From Peptoniphilus vaginalis (GTDB lineage Bacteria; Bacillota; Clostridia; Tissierellales; Peptoniphilaceae), in NCBI RefSeq assembly GCF_900176605.1, contig NZ_FXLP01000004.1, positions 558,001 through 622,000 on the forward strand: a stretch of 64,000 nt of DNA, given 5' to 3'. Under the pieces are notes generated by a model. That model made no database searches and was not told the DNA's origin. It saw only the letters and a list, made by a program, of their open reading frames with translations. Positions within the stretch are counted from its first letter, which is position 1, and every line of letters begins with the position of its first letter. Below, piece after piece: positions 36,202 to 45,204 of this stretch. The translations under genes were made by a program, and so were the position numbers.

Positions 36202-36927
36202 ATGAATAGAAATTTATTAGATGTTTTAAAATACGAGAAAAACAATAAAATAAGTGGTGGAATATATCACAAACTTCAAGTTGAATTTACTTATAATTCT
36301 AATTACATCGAGGGAAGTAAACTGACTGAAGACCAAACTAGGATGATATTTGAAACTAACACTCTTGGTGTCAATGAGGCAGTAAATGTTGATGATGTTA
36401 TAGAAACTTTAAATCACTTTCAAGCAATTGATAAGGTCATCGACTCCTACGATGAAGATTTAACAGAAGACTATATAAAAGATATTCACAAATTTTTAAA
36501 GGCTGGAACAAGTGACTCAAAGCTAGATTGGTTTAGGGTTGGAGACTATAAGGTCTACCCCAACGAAGTTGGTGGATATGAAACGAGTTTGCCCCAAGAT
36601 GTGTCTAGTGATATGAAAAAGCTTTTAGACTCATACAATGAGAGGACAGACAAGACTGTCGAAGATATAATTGACTTTCATTATAGGTTTGAAAAAATTC
36701 ATCCCTTCCAAGATGGCAATGGAAGAGTTGGGAGGCTTATTATCTTTAAAGAGTGCCTAATGCATGACCTTGTTCCCTTCATAATTAGCGAAGACTTAAA
36801 ATTTTTTTATTACAGAGGTCTAGCAGAATACAAAAAGGAAAGAGGCTACTTGGTAGAAACTTGCCTGTCTGCGCAGGATAGATTTAAGACATATTTAGAT
36901 TATTTCAAAATTGAATATAAGGATTGA
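36202..36927 (+). CDS. Fic family AMPylator-type protein
   Basis: 241 residues. Complete catalytic motif HPFQDGNGRVGR near residues 171-182, which transfers AMP or another nucleotide part to target hydroxyls. An N-terminal inhibitory motif SNYIEG near residue 32 matches the class II pattern (S/T)xxxE(G/N), so activity is probably self-restrained. The open frame extends 17 codons upstream through the promoter region, but ATG 36202 is the sensible start. No antitoxin gene sits beside it, as expected for class II. Target unknown. Confidence 0.88.
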   Translation: MNRNLLDVLKYEKNNKISGGIYHKLQVEFTYNSNYIEGSKLTEDQTRMIFETNTLGVNEAVNVDDVIETLNHFQAIDKVIDSYDEDLTEDYIKDIHKFLKAGTSDSKLDWFRVGDYKVYPNEVGGYETSLPQDVSSDMKKLLDSYNERTDKTVEDIIDFHYRFEKIHPFQDGNGRVGRLIIFKECLMHDLVPFIISEDLKFFYYRGLAEYKKERGYLVETCLSAQDRFKTYLDYFKIEYKD

Positions 36928-36940
36928 GAGAAACTTTATA

Positions 36941-36986
36941 AAAAAAGAAAGATAGCTAGATAATTTAATCCAGCTATCTTTTTTTA
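36941..36986. terminator. Bidirectional terminator
   Basis: Stem AAAGATAGCT (36948-36957)/AGCTATCTTT (36972-36981), A-rich on the left and T-run on the right; shared by the Fic gene and the converging ECF gene. Confidence 0.85.
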
Positions 36987-37490
36987 TCTAATGCTATTAA
37001 AAACTTTTTCCATAGGTTTTAAAATCACAAGGACTATGACAGATGAAACTCCAATTTGAATAAGGTTGCCTGGTATTGATGCAAGGGGTGCAACAAAGGA
37101 AGACAAGATAAAAATTTCTCCTATGTAATAAACAACAACTTTTACAAGGGCAAGGAGGACAAAGGATAAGACTAAACTTTTAAGAGTGTACTTCTTGTAG
37201 TTCATCTTGTTAAGTATGTAGCCCATAAGAAGTGCTGAGATCACAGTCATTGGTGCCCAAGGAGCCCATCCACTTGTGAGGTCGAAGAGTCCCATGCCAA
37301 GAGCTCCTGCTGTCATGCCAACTCTCTTGTCAAAAAAGATTGCTGCCAAGAAGAAGGGTACATTGCCCAAGTGAATTAAGCCGCCGTTGGGTGAGAAGGG
37401 AAGTTGGATTTTTACAAGCCAAGTGAATACAAATACAAGTGCAATAAATAGTGAAGTGATGACAAGGTCTCTGACCTTAAAGTTGTTCAT
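36984..37490 (-). CDS. ECF transporter S component
   Basis: 168 residues, about five or six membrane helices. The pattern LITSLFIALVFVFTW-like ITSLFIALVFVFTWLVKI, then GGLIHLGNVPFFLAA and GALGMGLFDLTSG, is that of ECF S components of the riboflavin/HMP-related group (ECF-ribofla_trS). It binds a vitamin or precursor and docks to a shared EcfAAT module encoded elsewhere. Start 37490 is set by GAAAGGAGCACTT. There is no recognisable riboswitch in its short leader, so the substrate cannot be told. Confidence 0.8.
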   Translation of the reverse strand: MNNFKVRDLVITSLFIALVFVFTWLVKIQLPFSPNGGLIHLGNVPFFLAAIFFDKRVGMTAGALGMGLFDLTSGWAPWAPMTVISALLMGYILNKMNYKKYTLKSLVLSFVLLALVKVVVYYIGEIFILSSFVAPLASIPGNLIQIGVSSVIVLVILKPMEKVFNSIR

Positions 37491-37560
37491 AAGTGCTCCT
37501 TTCACATTGTTAAAATATATTTAAAAATATTCTAACAGAAATTGTCACATAAATAAAGAA

Positions 37561-37582
37561 CAAGGTCGGCAAACCGACCTTG
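37561..37582. terminator. Strong hairpin, probably a terminator of the pduT operon
   Basis: Perfect 9-bp stem CAAGGTCGG/CCGACCTTG with loop CAAA. On the minus strand it is followed by TTCTTTATTT, a poor U-run. It lies 170 bases after the DUF4125 gene stop and ahead of the ECF gene. Confidence 0.6.
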
Positions 37583-37750
37583 CTCTTAATATTATTTATA
37601 ATCATTAAAGGGAAAATTTTTAAAAACTTACTATGACTGTGAATTTATAGGAATATTTATGTAAGTGATTTTTGGAGTAAAAGATTCTTTAATTCACTTA
37701 GTATTAAAGTAGTTTTAAAAGTAAGGAATATTATTGTAAAAGTCATAAGA

Positions 37751-38341
37751 CTATTTATCTTTAAGGAATTTTAAATTTTTCTCAACTAAATTTATTCCTT
37801 TTTGATATGCGCTTATATAATATTTGGATATAAGTTTTAAAGTTGTTTCTGAATAACTATAAAGTTCACCTTTGAAATAGTATTCTATGCTAGTATTAGC
37901 TGTACTATTTGTTGAATTATATAAATCTCTCTTATTATCCAAGATTTCAGGATTTTTTTTTCTAATATCTTCTTCCCAAGCGAGATAAATAGCCATTATT
38001 GAATTGACGAGGATATCTTTGTCCTTTGAGATATAAGGGAGATTATTTTTTATTTTGCTAAAATATTTAGGATCAGTATATTGCATCATATAAGCATATT
38101 TTTCTGTAATCAAATTTCTATTGTCCTTTTTAGCACTGATTAAATCATTTAAATAAGAAGTTAGTATTATATCATTATAGATACTCCAGTAACAAAGACG
38201 AGAGTATATAAAGGTAAAAGAATCATCTTGACAAAAAGCTCTTTTACCTAAATTATTTACATTAGTAAAAAACTTCCATTCACTTATTACAATTTTTTTT
38301 AGAGTTTCATCTCTTTTTTTTGATGTTGAATCGAATTTCAT
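37751..38341 (-). CDS. DUF4125 family protein
   Basis: 196 residues, mostly helical, no signal peptide or membrane segment. Segments WKFFTNVNNLGKRAFCQDD and YTDPKYFSKIKNNLP together with VNSIMAIYLAWEEDIRKKNP are typical of DUF4125. It is the third gene of a minus-strand operon with the pduT-like gene and the DUF4037 gene, 7 bases after the latter. Function unknown; location next to the microcompartment operon suggests a role in it. Very high A/T codon use, as in the whole island. Confidence 0.8.
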   Translation of the reverse strand: MKFDSTSKKRDETLKKIVISEWKFFTNVNNLGKRAFCQDDSFTFIYSRLCYWSIYNDIILTSYLNDLISAKKDNRNLITEKYAYMMQYTDPKYFSKIKNNLPYISKDKDILVNSIMAIYLAWEEDIRKKNPEILDNKRDLYNSTNSTANTSIEYYFKGELYSYSETTLKLISKYYISAYQKGINLVEKNLKFLKDK

Positions 38342-38348
38342 ATTTAAC

Positions 38349-40067
38349 CTACTTTATCCATGTATCTTCATTTTTTAATTCTTCATCATTTATTTTTTTA
38401 ACTATTTCAGAAGAATGATATTTTAAAAAATTTGCATTTAAATTCGAAAGGTTAGCTTTATTTAGGTATCCCACTAATTTCTCGCACATTTCTTCAATAA
38501 TGTCAATTTTTTGCAGTGATTCGCTAATGTCACTATAAGACAATAGAGCATCCATCTTTGAACAAGTATATTCGCCAAGTAAATGTAATGATTTTAGAGA
38601 TCTATATTGCCACTTATAGAAAGGCATATATTTTTTATTTATTAGGTGAATAAATTCACAATAATATTGCAGAAATTCGCTGAGTGCAATCTGAGCTCCC
38701 ATTAAATTATTTCTTTTTAAGCATCTTTGATAGTTATACTGACCTGATTGGGCAATTTTATTACAAAGGTAAGCTAGTTTCTTTAAAACTAAATCTTTTG
38801 GATAATATGCTAGAAGTCTTTGCCTAATATAAGAAAACTTGCCGTAATTATCTTCGAATATCTTTCCATTTGTAGCCACTGATAAAAGATCTTGAGGGAC
38901 TTTTCTAAATTCTTTCAAAGTTAAAGGACCTTTTTCATAAAGGGTATAATACTTGTAAAAATCTTCTACTGCAATAATCTTTACAAGCCCATCACCTAAG
39001 TTTATTTCAGTGATAGGGAGTTGAGAAATTATATCTCTAGGTAAAAACCAAGAACATCTCTTTATAAAATCGTGATCTTTAGAAATTTCATCATCAAAAC
39101 CGTAACATTCAGAACCTTCACCAACTAGACCAAAGGCAGAGTATCTAACAAGATCTGGATAATTCTTTAATATGAAGGGTTTTACTTGGTTGAAATAAAA
39201 GTCCTCCGAAATTTCTATACCTTTTTTCAAATTATTTTCAGTAATATCATCTTTTGACTCTGGTTTTAAATTTTCTTTAATGAAATTTAAGTTGCTAACT
39301 ATATTCTTATAAGCCTCACTTTCTTTGCCATAAGTATTTTCAATAATTTTTTTTGAAATATTATAAAGTGATGTACTTTTTTCAATTTCTCCTATATTAA
39401 AATAATATTTTGCAAGATTATTGAGTACACTAGCATAAAGTGGATTAGCTGGAGAAATTTTACTTTCAAGGAATTCTTTTGCTTTAAAAATATAATCTTT
39501 GGCTTCGCTATCTTTTTTCATAAGAGTGCAAACATCAAATAAATTATTATATGTAGTTGCAAGTTGTATGCTATGGTGTGGAATTTCAGACAAAATCTTT
39601 TCAGCCGATTTTAAAAGATCATAGGCCCTTTGAAGGTTTCCATCTTCTAAGAAAAGAAGAGCCAAGTTGTTTGCGTTTGATGCGTATGAATAATTATAAA
39701 GGTTTAAACTTTTGAAAATTCCATCAGCTTCATTAAATAAATTCAAGGCCTCTTCTCTATTAGAATTCATTCTATAAGCATTTGCTAAATTCATAAGAGT
39801 ATTTGCGTAGGCTTCAGAGTTTTTGTTGAAATGAGTTTCAATGAGGGTTTTTGCAGTTAGTAGGCTTTGAATACTCTTAGAATAATCTCCTGTATTTCTA
39901 AGTGCACCACCATAATCATTAAGCAATTCAACTAACTTTGCAAAATCTTTATTGGAAAAAGCAATTTCAATAGCTTCTTCAATTAGAGGGAGCATTTCAA
40001 CTTCTTTGCCGTCTCTTAATAGAGAGTGGTATTTTTTTTGAATATTTTCTATTTTATCTAAATACAT
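38349..40067 (-). CDS. TPR protein with C-terminal DUF4037 nucleotidyltransferase-like domain
   Basis: 572 residues. Residues 40-270 hold about five tetratricopeptide-type helical repeats (EAYANTLMNLANAYRMNSNR, YASVLNNLAKYYFNIGEIEK). Residues 285-560 match DUF4037, with a polymerase-beta-like nucleotidyltransferase signature: GEGSECYGFDDE (GS at 318-319) followed by DHD at 331-333. The fold would transfer a nucleotide to an unknown target. It overlaps the pduT-like gene by 10 bases, so the two are co-translated. Not a standard microcompartment gene. Confidence 0.78.
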   Translation of the reverse strand: MYLDKIENIQKKYHSLLRDGKEVEMLPLIEEAIEIAFSNKDFAKLVELLNDYGGALRNTGDYSKSIQSLLTAKTLIETHFNKNSEAYANTLMNLANAYRMNSNREEALNLFNEADGIFKSLNLYNYSYASNANNLALLFLEDGNLQRAYDLLKSAEKILSEIPHHSIQLATTYNNLFDVCTLMKKDSEAKDYIFKAKEFLESKISPANPLYASVLNNLAKYYFNIGEIEKSTSLYNISKKIIENTYGKESEAYKNIVSNLNFIKENLKPESKDDITENNLKKGIEISEDFYFNQVKPFILKNYPDLVRYSAFGLVGEGSECYGFDDEISKDHDFIKRCSWFLPRDIISQLPITEINLGDGLVKIIAVEDFYKYYTLYEKGPLTLKEFRKVPQDLLSVATNGKIFEDNYGKFSYIRQRLLAYYPKDLVLKKLAYLCNKIAQSGQYNYQRCLKRNNLMGAQIALSEFLQYYCEFIHLINKKYMPFYKWQYRSLKSLHLLGEYTCSKMDALLSYSDISESLQKIDIIEEMCEKLVGYLNKANLSNLNANFLKYHSSEIVKKINDEELKNEDTWIK

Positions 40068-40588
40068 TTTATTAACTCCTCTACAGGATTTTCGATGATT
40101 TCTAAAGCAATAATGTCTTTATCTGAAAAATTATTTAAAATAGTTTCTTTTGAATTCTCAAGACTTGATAACAAACCACTTAAAATGAGAACACCTTTTC
40201 CAAAAAGTCCGACTTGGAAATGAATTTTAATAATAGAAACACCAGATGCTTTTAAACATAAGTCAGAAGCCTTAATGGAAGAAATACTATTTTTAAACTC
40301 ACAAATCATTAAAGAAGATATTTTTATTGATTTGTCAGGAGAATTAATTCTGCTCATAACATCTTCATGTATATTTAGGATAGGTAGGGCAGATATGTTT
40401 TTTTCTTTTAAATATTTTTTTATTCCTAGGATATCGTGGTCATTTCCCTTAAATATAAAAAGAATACTTCCAGGGCAAATATTTTTTACTAAAAAAAGTT
40501 CCACAGGATAATTTAAAATTATACAATTTACTTCTTTATAACCAAGGGCTATACTTCGAAATTCGGCAAGTAAATAAGAAGAATCCAT
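40058..40588 (-). CDS. pduT: PduT-like trimeric microcompartment shell protein
   Basis: 176 residues with two BMC domains. First: IALGYKEVNC and LFLVKNICPGSILFIFKG; second: ISSIKASDLCLKASGVSIIK and GLFGKGVLILSG. Order, length (PduT is about 184) and the central NILPS-like INIHED linker fit PduT. The cysteine of ICPG is residue 38, the same number as the PduT cysteine that holds a [4Fe-4S] cluster at the trimer pore. Divergent from the main microcompartment operon and first gene of pduT-DUF4037-DUF4125. AAGGAAGTGATTTT precedes the ATG. Confidence 0.85.
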   Translation of the reverse strand: MDSSYLLAEFRSIALGYKEVNCIILNYPVELFLVKNICPGSILFIFKGNDHDILGIKKYLKEKNISALPILNIHEDVMSRINSPDKSIKISSLMICEFKNSISSIKASDLCLKASGVSIIKIHFQVGLFGKGVLILSGLLSSLENSKETILNNFSDKDIIALEIIENPVEELIKCI

Positions 40589-40879
40589 AAAATCACTTCC
40601 TTATCATCTTATATAAAAATAATTTTATTTAAAGAGAACATCAAATTCAATATATGGCTAGGAAAATGTTTTGATTCTACAACAAGAAGTTTGTATTGTC
40701 ATTTTTTCATAAAAAATTGATAAAACATCAGCCAATAAATATTAAAGGAATACATATTAAAAGTTTTAATTTTACATTACAAAGGTTTGCATAATATTTT
40801 AAATCTAACTCAGATAAAAGATATAATTTCCATAAGCTTGATGGTTTACATAAGCAAAATAAAATTTAGGAGGTATTTT
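40589..40879. promoter_or_regulatory. Divergent regulatory region of the microcompartment locus
   Basis: 291 AT-rich bases between the two divergent operons. TATAAT at 40822-40827 is a possible -10 for the dehydratase operon but has no good -35, as expected for an activator-dependent promoter. The leader ends in TTTAGGAGGTATTTT. I see no clear repeat for the AraC-type regulator. Confidence 0.4.
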
Positions 40880-43453
40880 ATGTTAGAAAAAGGGTTTTCA
40901 CAACCTACAGAGAGAGTGAAAAGACTGAGACAAGTTATTATCGATGCAGTGCCACAAGTTGAGTCTGACAGAGCAAGATTAATTACAGAGTCTTACAAAG
41001 AAACAGAAGGTCTTACAAACATATTAAGAAGAGCAAAAGCAGTTGAAAAACTTTTTAATGAGCTTCCAGTAACAATTAGAGATGATGAATTAATTGTTGG
41101 TTCCATTACAAAGGCACCAAGATCAACAGGACTTTGCCCTGAATTTTCTTATGAATGGGTAGAAGCTGAGTTCGACACTATGGCAACAAGACTTGCAGAT
41201 CCTTTTGTGATTCCAGAAGAAACAAAAAAGGAACTACATGAAGTATTTAAATATTGGAAGGGAAAAACTACATCTGAATTTGCAGATTCTTTAATGAGTA
41301 CAGAAGCAAAGGATTGTATTGCAAATGGAATCTTTACTGTAGGAAATTATTTCTATGGTGGTGTAGGACATGTTAATGTAGATTATGAAAAAATAATTAA
41401 AAAAGGTTTCAGAGGAGTCCTTGAAGAAACAGTCAAAGCAATGAATGAAATGGACGAATCAGAACCTGAAGCAATTAAAAAGATGCAATTTTATAAGGCA
41501 GTTATTATTTCTTATAACGCTGCAATAAATTTTGCACACAGATATGCTAAAAGGGCTGAAAAATTAGCAAATGTTGAAACTAATCCTCAAAGAAAACAAG
41601 AACTTTTAAGAATTGCAGAAAACTGTAAGAGAGTTCCTGAATATGGTGCAAGAGATTTCTGGGAAGCTTGTCAAGCTTTTTGGTTTGTTCAAATAATGGT
41701 TCAAATTGAATCAAATGGTCACTCAATTTCACCAGGAAGATTTGATCAATATATGTATCCATCTTATAAGGCAGACACAACTATTACAAAAGAATTTGCT
41801 CAAGAACTAGTTGACTGTATTTGGGTTAAGTTAAATGATATAAATAAAACTCGTGATGAAATTTCAGCACAAGCCTTTGCTGGTTATGCAGTATTCCAAA
41901 ACCTATGTGTAGGTGGACAAGATTCTGAAGGCTTTGATGCTACAAATGACGTATCTTATATGTGTATGGAAGCTGTTGCTCATGTTGCTTTACCAGCACC
42001 TTCATTCTCAGTAAGAGTTCACCAAAACTCTCCTTATGAATTCTTATTAAGAGCTTGCGAAGTTTCAAGACTAGGATACGGTGTTCCTGCTTTCTATAAT
42101 GATGAAGTTATTGTACTTAACTTAGTATCAAGAGGAGTTAAGATAGAAGATGCAAGAGACTACTCAATTATAGGTTGTGTTGAACCTCAAGCAGGTCACA
42201 GAACTGAAGGATGGCACGATGCCGCTTTCTTTAACATAGCAAAAGTTCTTGAAATAACATTAAACAACGGTAGATGTAATGGAAAACAACTTGGACCTAA
42301 GACTGGCGAACTTACTGATATGAAGTCCATTGATGACATATTTGTTGCATATCAAAAACAAATGGAATACTTCGTAAAATACTTAGCTGAAGCTGATAAC
42401 TGCGTTGATTATGCACATATGGAAAGAGGAAATCTTCCATTTATGTCAGCTATGGTTGATGATTGTATTAAGAGAGGTAAATCTGCTCAATCAGGTGGAG
42501 CTATTTATAACTTTACAGGACCTCAAGCATTTGGTGTAGCAGATTCTGGAGACTCATTATACGCTATTTACAAAAATGTATTTGAAGAAAAGAAAATTTC
42601 TCTTACTGATTTAAGAGAAGCATTAGAAAAGAACTTTGGATTTACAGACTCATTAATGCCTGGATGTGGATGCAATACTCAAACTGTTTCTGCAAAGGTT
42701 GGAGAAATGAATGAAAGCGAAATTTATGAAGCTGTTAAGAAAATTTTAGCTTCAACAGGATCAATCAATGTTGACGATCTTGAAAACAAATTAAACGAAG
42801 AGTATGTAGTATCTAGTGATTGTGGATGTGGTTCACAAGAAACAACAGGAAAGTTCAGAACAATTCAAAAAATACTTGATAACACTGATAGCTTTGGTAA
42901 TGATAATGAACTTTGTGACGAATTTGCAATCAGAGCTGCAAAAATTTATTGTGATGAAGTTGATAAATATACAAATCCAAGAGGAGGAGCATTCCAAGCA
43001 GGAATTTATCCAGTATCTGCCAATGTATTATTTGGTAAAGATGTAGGAGCACTTCCTGATGGTAGACTTGCACATGCACCACTTGCTGACGGTGTATCAC
43101 CAAGACAAGGTAAGGATACAAATGGTCCTACTGCTGCTGCAAACTCTGTAGCTAAGCTTCCACACGGCCAAGCATCTAACGGTACTCTTTATAACCAAAA
43201 ATTTTCACCACAAGCTGTTTCAGGAGAAAAAGGATTAAAGAACTTTGTATCTATTGTTAGAAGTTATTTCGATCACAAAGGGGCCCATGTTCAATTCAAT
43301 GTAGTAGATAGAAATACCTTAATTGAAGCACAAAAGAATCCTCAAGATCATAAAGATTTATTAGTTCGTGTAGCAGGATATTCAGCTCACTTTGTAACAT
43401 TAGCCAAAGAGGTACAAGACGATATTATAAATAGAACAGAACATACTATGTAA
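40880..43453 (+). CDS. dhaB1: B12-independent glycerol/1,2-propanediol dehydratase (glycyl radical enzyme)
   Basis: 857 residues. Dehydrates a vicinal diol to an aldehyde inside the microcompartment. H164 (GVGHVNVD), H281 (ESNGHSISPGR), C433 and E435 (GCVEPQ) and D447 (TEGWHD) fall at exactly the numbers known for Clostridium butyricum glycerol dehydratase, which also supports ATG 40880. The glycyl radical is G833 in RVAGYSA. Choline lyase CutC has a different sequence after GCVEPQ. The protein is about 70 residues longer than that enzyme; the extra part (about 590-655) carries CGCN and CGCG. Start behind TTTAGGAGG. Confidence 0.93.
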   Translation: MLEKGFSQPTERVKRLRQVIIDAVPQVESDRARLITESYKETEGLTNILRRAKAVEKLFNELPVTIRDDELIVGSITKAPRSTGLCPEFSYEWVEAEFDTMATRLADPFVIPEETKKELHEVFKYWKGKTTSEFADSLMSTEAKDCIANGIFTVGNYFYGGVGHVNVDYEKIIKKGFRGVLEETVKAMNEMDESEPEAIKKMQFYKAVIISYNAAINFAHRYAKRAEKLANVETNPQRKQELLRIAENCKRVPEYGARDFWEACQAFWFVQIMVQIESNGHSISPGRFDQYMYPSYKADTTITKEFAQELVDCIWVKLNDINKTRDEISAQAFAGYAVFQNLCVGGQDSEGFDATNDVSYMCMEAVAHVALPAPSFSVRVHQNSPYEFLLRACEVSRLGYGVPAFYNDEVIVLNLVSRGVKIEDARDYSIIGCVEPQAGHRTEGWHDAAFFNIAKVLEITLNNGRCNGKQLGPKTGELTDMKSIDDIFVAYQKQMEYFVKYLAEADNCVDYAHMERGNLPFMSAMVDDCIKRGKSAQSGGAIYNFTGPQAFGVADSGDSLYAIYKNVFEEKKISLTDLREALEKNFGFTDSLMPGCGCNTQTVSAKVGEMNESEIYEAVKKILASTGSINVDDLENKLNEEYVVSSDCGCGSQETTGKFRTIQKILDNTDSFGNDNELCDEFAIRAAKIYCDEVDKYTNPRGGAFQAGIYPVSANVLFGKDVGALPDGRLAHAPLADGVSPRQGKDTNGPTAAANSVAKLPHGQASNGTLYNQKFSPQAVSGEKGLKNFVSIVRSYFDHKGAHVQFNVVDRNTLIEAQKNPQDHKDLLVRVAGYSAHFVTLAKEVQDDIINRTEHTM

Positions 43454-43466
43454 GTTGGAGGTGACT

Positions 43467-44384
43467 ATGGATTCTATAAATTATAACGAAGAGGGTGTCG
43501 TATTTGATATTCAAAGATATTCAATAAACGATGGTCCTGGGATTAGAACCATAGTATTCTTAAAAGGATGCCCTTTGAGATGTATTTGGTGCTCAAATCC
43601 TGAATCACAAAGAAAAGGAAAAGAGCTAATGTTTAGAGAGATTCTTTGCATACATTGTGGCATGTGTATTAAGGCATGTAAACAAAAGGCATTAGATCCT
43701 AGAAACCCAAACTTTATCGATAGAGATAAATGTGTGATGTGTGAAGAATGTGCGAATGTATGTCCTTCTAGTGCATTAGAGGTTAAGGGTAAAGTAATGA
43801 ATGTAGAAGAAGTTATTACTGAACTAAAAAAAGATGACTCTTTTTATTACAGATCAAATGGAGGAATAACACTTTCTGGCGGAGAGACTTTAATGCAACC
43901 TGAATTTGCTAAAGAAATTTTTAAAGCTTGCCGATCAAGAGGATGGCATACTGCAATAGAAACAGAAGGGTATGCTTCTGAAGAAGTAATAAGAGATGTT
44001 GTTCCACATATAGATTTAGTTTTACTTGATATAAAAGCAAACAATGATGAACTGCACAAAAAAGTAACTGGTGTAAGTAATGAGCTTATAAAAAAGAATG
44101 CAAGAATTTTACAGGAAATTGCCAATACAATAATAAGGGTACCAACTATCCCTGGTGTTAATGCAGATGAAAAGGAATTCGGGGATATAGTTGCTTTTGT
44201 AAAAACATTGCCAAATGTAAAAGAGTTACACATATTGCCTTATCATAACTTTGGTGAAGGAAAATATAATTTATTAGGTAGAGATTATGAACTATCTAAT
44301 GTAAAAAAGCTAGATGAAGATTATATAAACAAATTAAAAGAAATAGTGGAATCTAGTGGATTAATTTGTAAAGTAGGAGGCTAA
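43467..44384 (+). CDS. dhaB2: Glycyl radical enzyme activase
   Basis: 305 residues, radical SAM enzyme that makes the glycyl radical on the upstream dehydratase. CxxxCxxC cluster in KGCPLRCIWCSNPE near residues 35-45; two ferredoxin-type clusters in CIHCGMCIKAC and CVMCEECANVC; SAM-binding GGITLSGGE. Length matches the Clostridium butyricum activase (304). Start 43467 is set by TTGGAGGTGACT, 13 bases after the dehydratase stop. Confidence 0.94.
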   Translation: MDSINYNEEGVVFDIQRYSINDGPGIRTIVFLKGCPLRCIWCSNPESQRKGKELMFREILCIHCGMCIKACKQKALDPRNPNFIDRDKCVMCEECANVCPSSALEVKGKVMNVEEVITELKKDDSFYYRSNGGITLSGGETLMQPEFAKEIFKACRSRGWHTAIETEGYASEEVIRDVVPHIDLVLLDIKANNDELHKKVTGVSNELIKKNARILQEIANTIIRVPTIPGVNADEKEFGDIVAFVKTLPNVKELHILPYHNFGEGKYNLLGRDYELSNVKKLDEDYINKLKEIVESSGLICKVGG

Positions 44385-44394
44385 GGAGGAAACG

Positions 44395-45180
44395 ATGGAT
44401 AAAGATTTATTAGAAAAAATAATGGGACAAGTATCTAATGAATTGGGAATAGACCAAAAAGATACTGAATGCTGCTCTTCAAATGGATGCAAAAAAGTAG
44501 ACGTTACTGAATTTGTTGGAACAGCAATAGGAGATACAATCGGTTTAGTTATAGCTAGTGTTGATCCAATGTTAGTAGACAAGCTAAATCTTGGAAAATA
44601 CAAATCAATAGGTATTATTGGTTCAAGGACTGGGGCAGGCCCACAAATTATGGCTGTTGATGATGCAGTAAAAGCAACTAACACAGAAGTAATTACTGTT
44701 GAACTTCCAAGAGATACAAAGGGTGGAGCAGGACACGGATGCTTAATATATATAGGAGCAGATGATGTATCTGATGCAAGACGTGCTGTAGAAATAGCTT
44801 TGGATGTACTTCCAAAATATTTTGGCGATGTATATTCTAATGATGCAGGGCACTTGGAATTTCAATATACTGCTAGGGCTAGTTATTGTTTAGAAAAGGC
44901 TTTTGGAACACCTAATGGAAAGAGCTTTGGTATGGTAATTGGAGCTCCAGCTGGAATTGGTACAGTTCTTGCTGATGTTGCTGTTAAAGCCGCAAACATT
45001 GAAGTAGTAGGATATGCTTCTCCAGGACAAGGAACAAGTTTTTCTAACGAAGTTATATTAACTTTCACAGGAGATTCAGGAGCAGTTCGTCAAGCTGTAA
45101 AGGCAGCTATAGAAGTTGGTAAAAAATTGCTAGGGGCTTTAGGAGAAGATCCTAAATCAACAACAAGTCCATATATTTAA
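44395..45180 (+). CDS. pduB: Microcompartment shell protein PduB (BMC-T)
   Basis: 261 residues, two BMC domains forming a trimer. Very close to enteric PduB: FVGTAIGDTIGLVIASVDPM, GSRTGAGPQIMAVDDAVKAT, ELPRDTKGGAGHGCLIYIG, DAGHLEFQYTARASY and YASPGQGTSFSNE. The N-terminal extension (LLEKIMGQVSNELG) is the region that in PduB ties the enzyme core to the shell; the CCSSNGC part is local. Starts 10 bases after the activase behind AAGGAGGAAACG. Confidence 0.95.
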   Translation: MDKDLLEKIMGQVSNELGIDQKDTECCSSNGCKKVDVTEFVGTAIGDTIGLVIASVDPMLVDKLNLGKYKSIGIIGSRTGAGPQIMAVDDAVKATNTEVITVELPRDTKGGAGHGCLIYIGADDVSDARRAVEIALDVLPKYFGDVYSNDAGHLEFQYTARASYCLEKAFGTPNGKSFGMVIGAPAGIGTVLADVAVKAANIEVVGYASPGQGTSFSNEVILTFTGDSGAVRQAVKAAIEVGKKLLGALGEDPKSTTSPYI

Positions 45181-45204
45181 TAGAAAATAATCAGGAGGTA
45201 AATT

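Noticed and set aside
37491-37560. Vitamin riboswitch before the ECF S component
   Set aside because: The leader is too short and shows none of the conserved FMN, TPP or cobalamin motifs.
37585-37750. Possible recombination site at the left edge of the island
   Set aside because: No repeat matching the right edge near 56600 could be seen and no integrase is encoded.
40880-43453. Choline trimethylamine-lyase (CutC) as identity of the glycyl radical enzyme
   Set aside because: CutC has a KSGRLYQWT-type sequence after GCVEPQ. This protein has AGHRTEGWHD and the two histidines of diol dehydratases.
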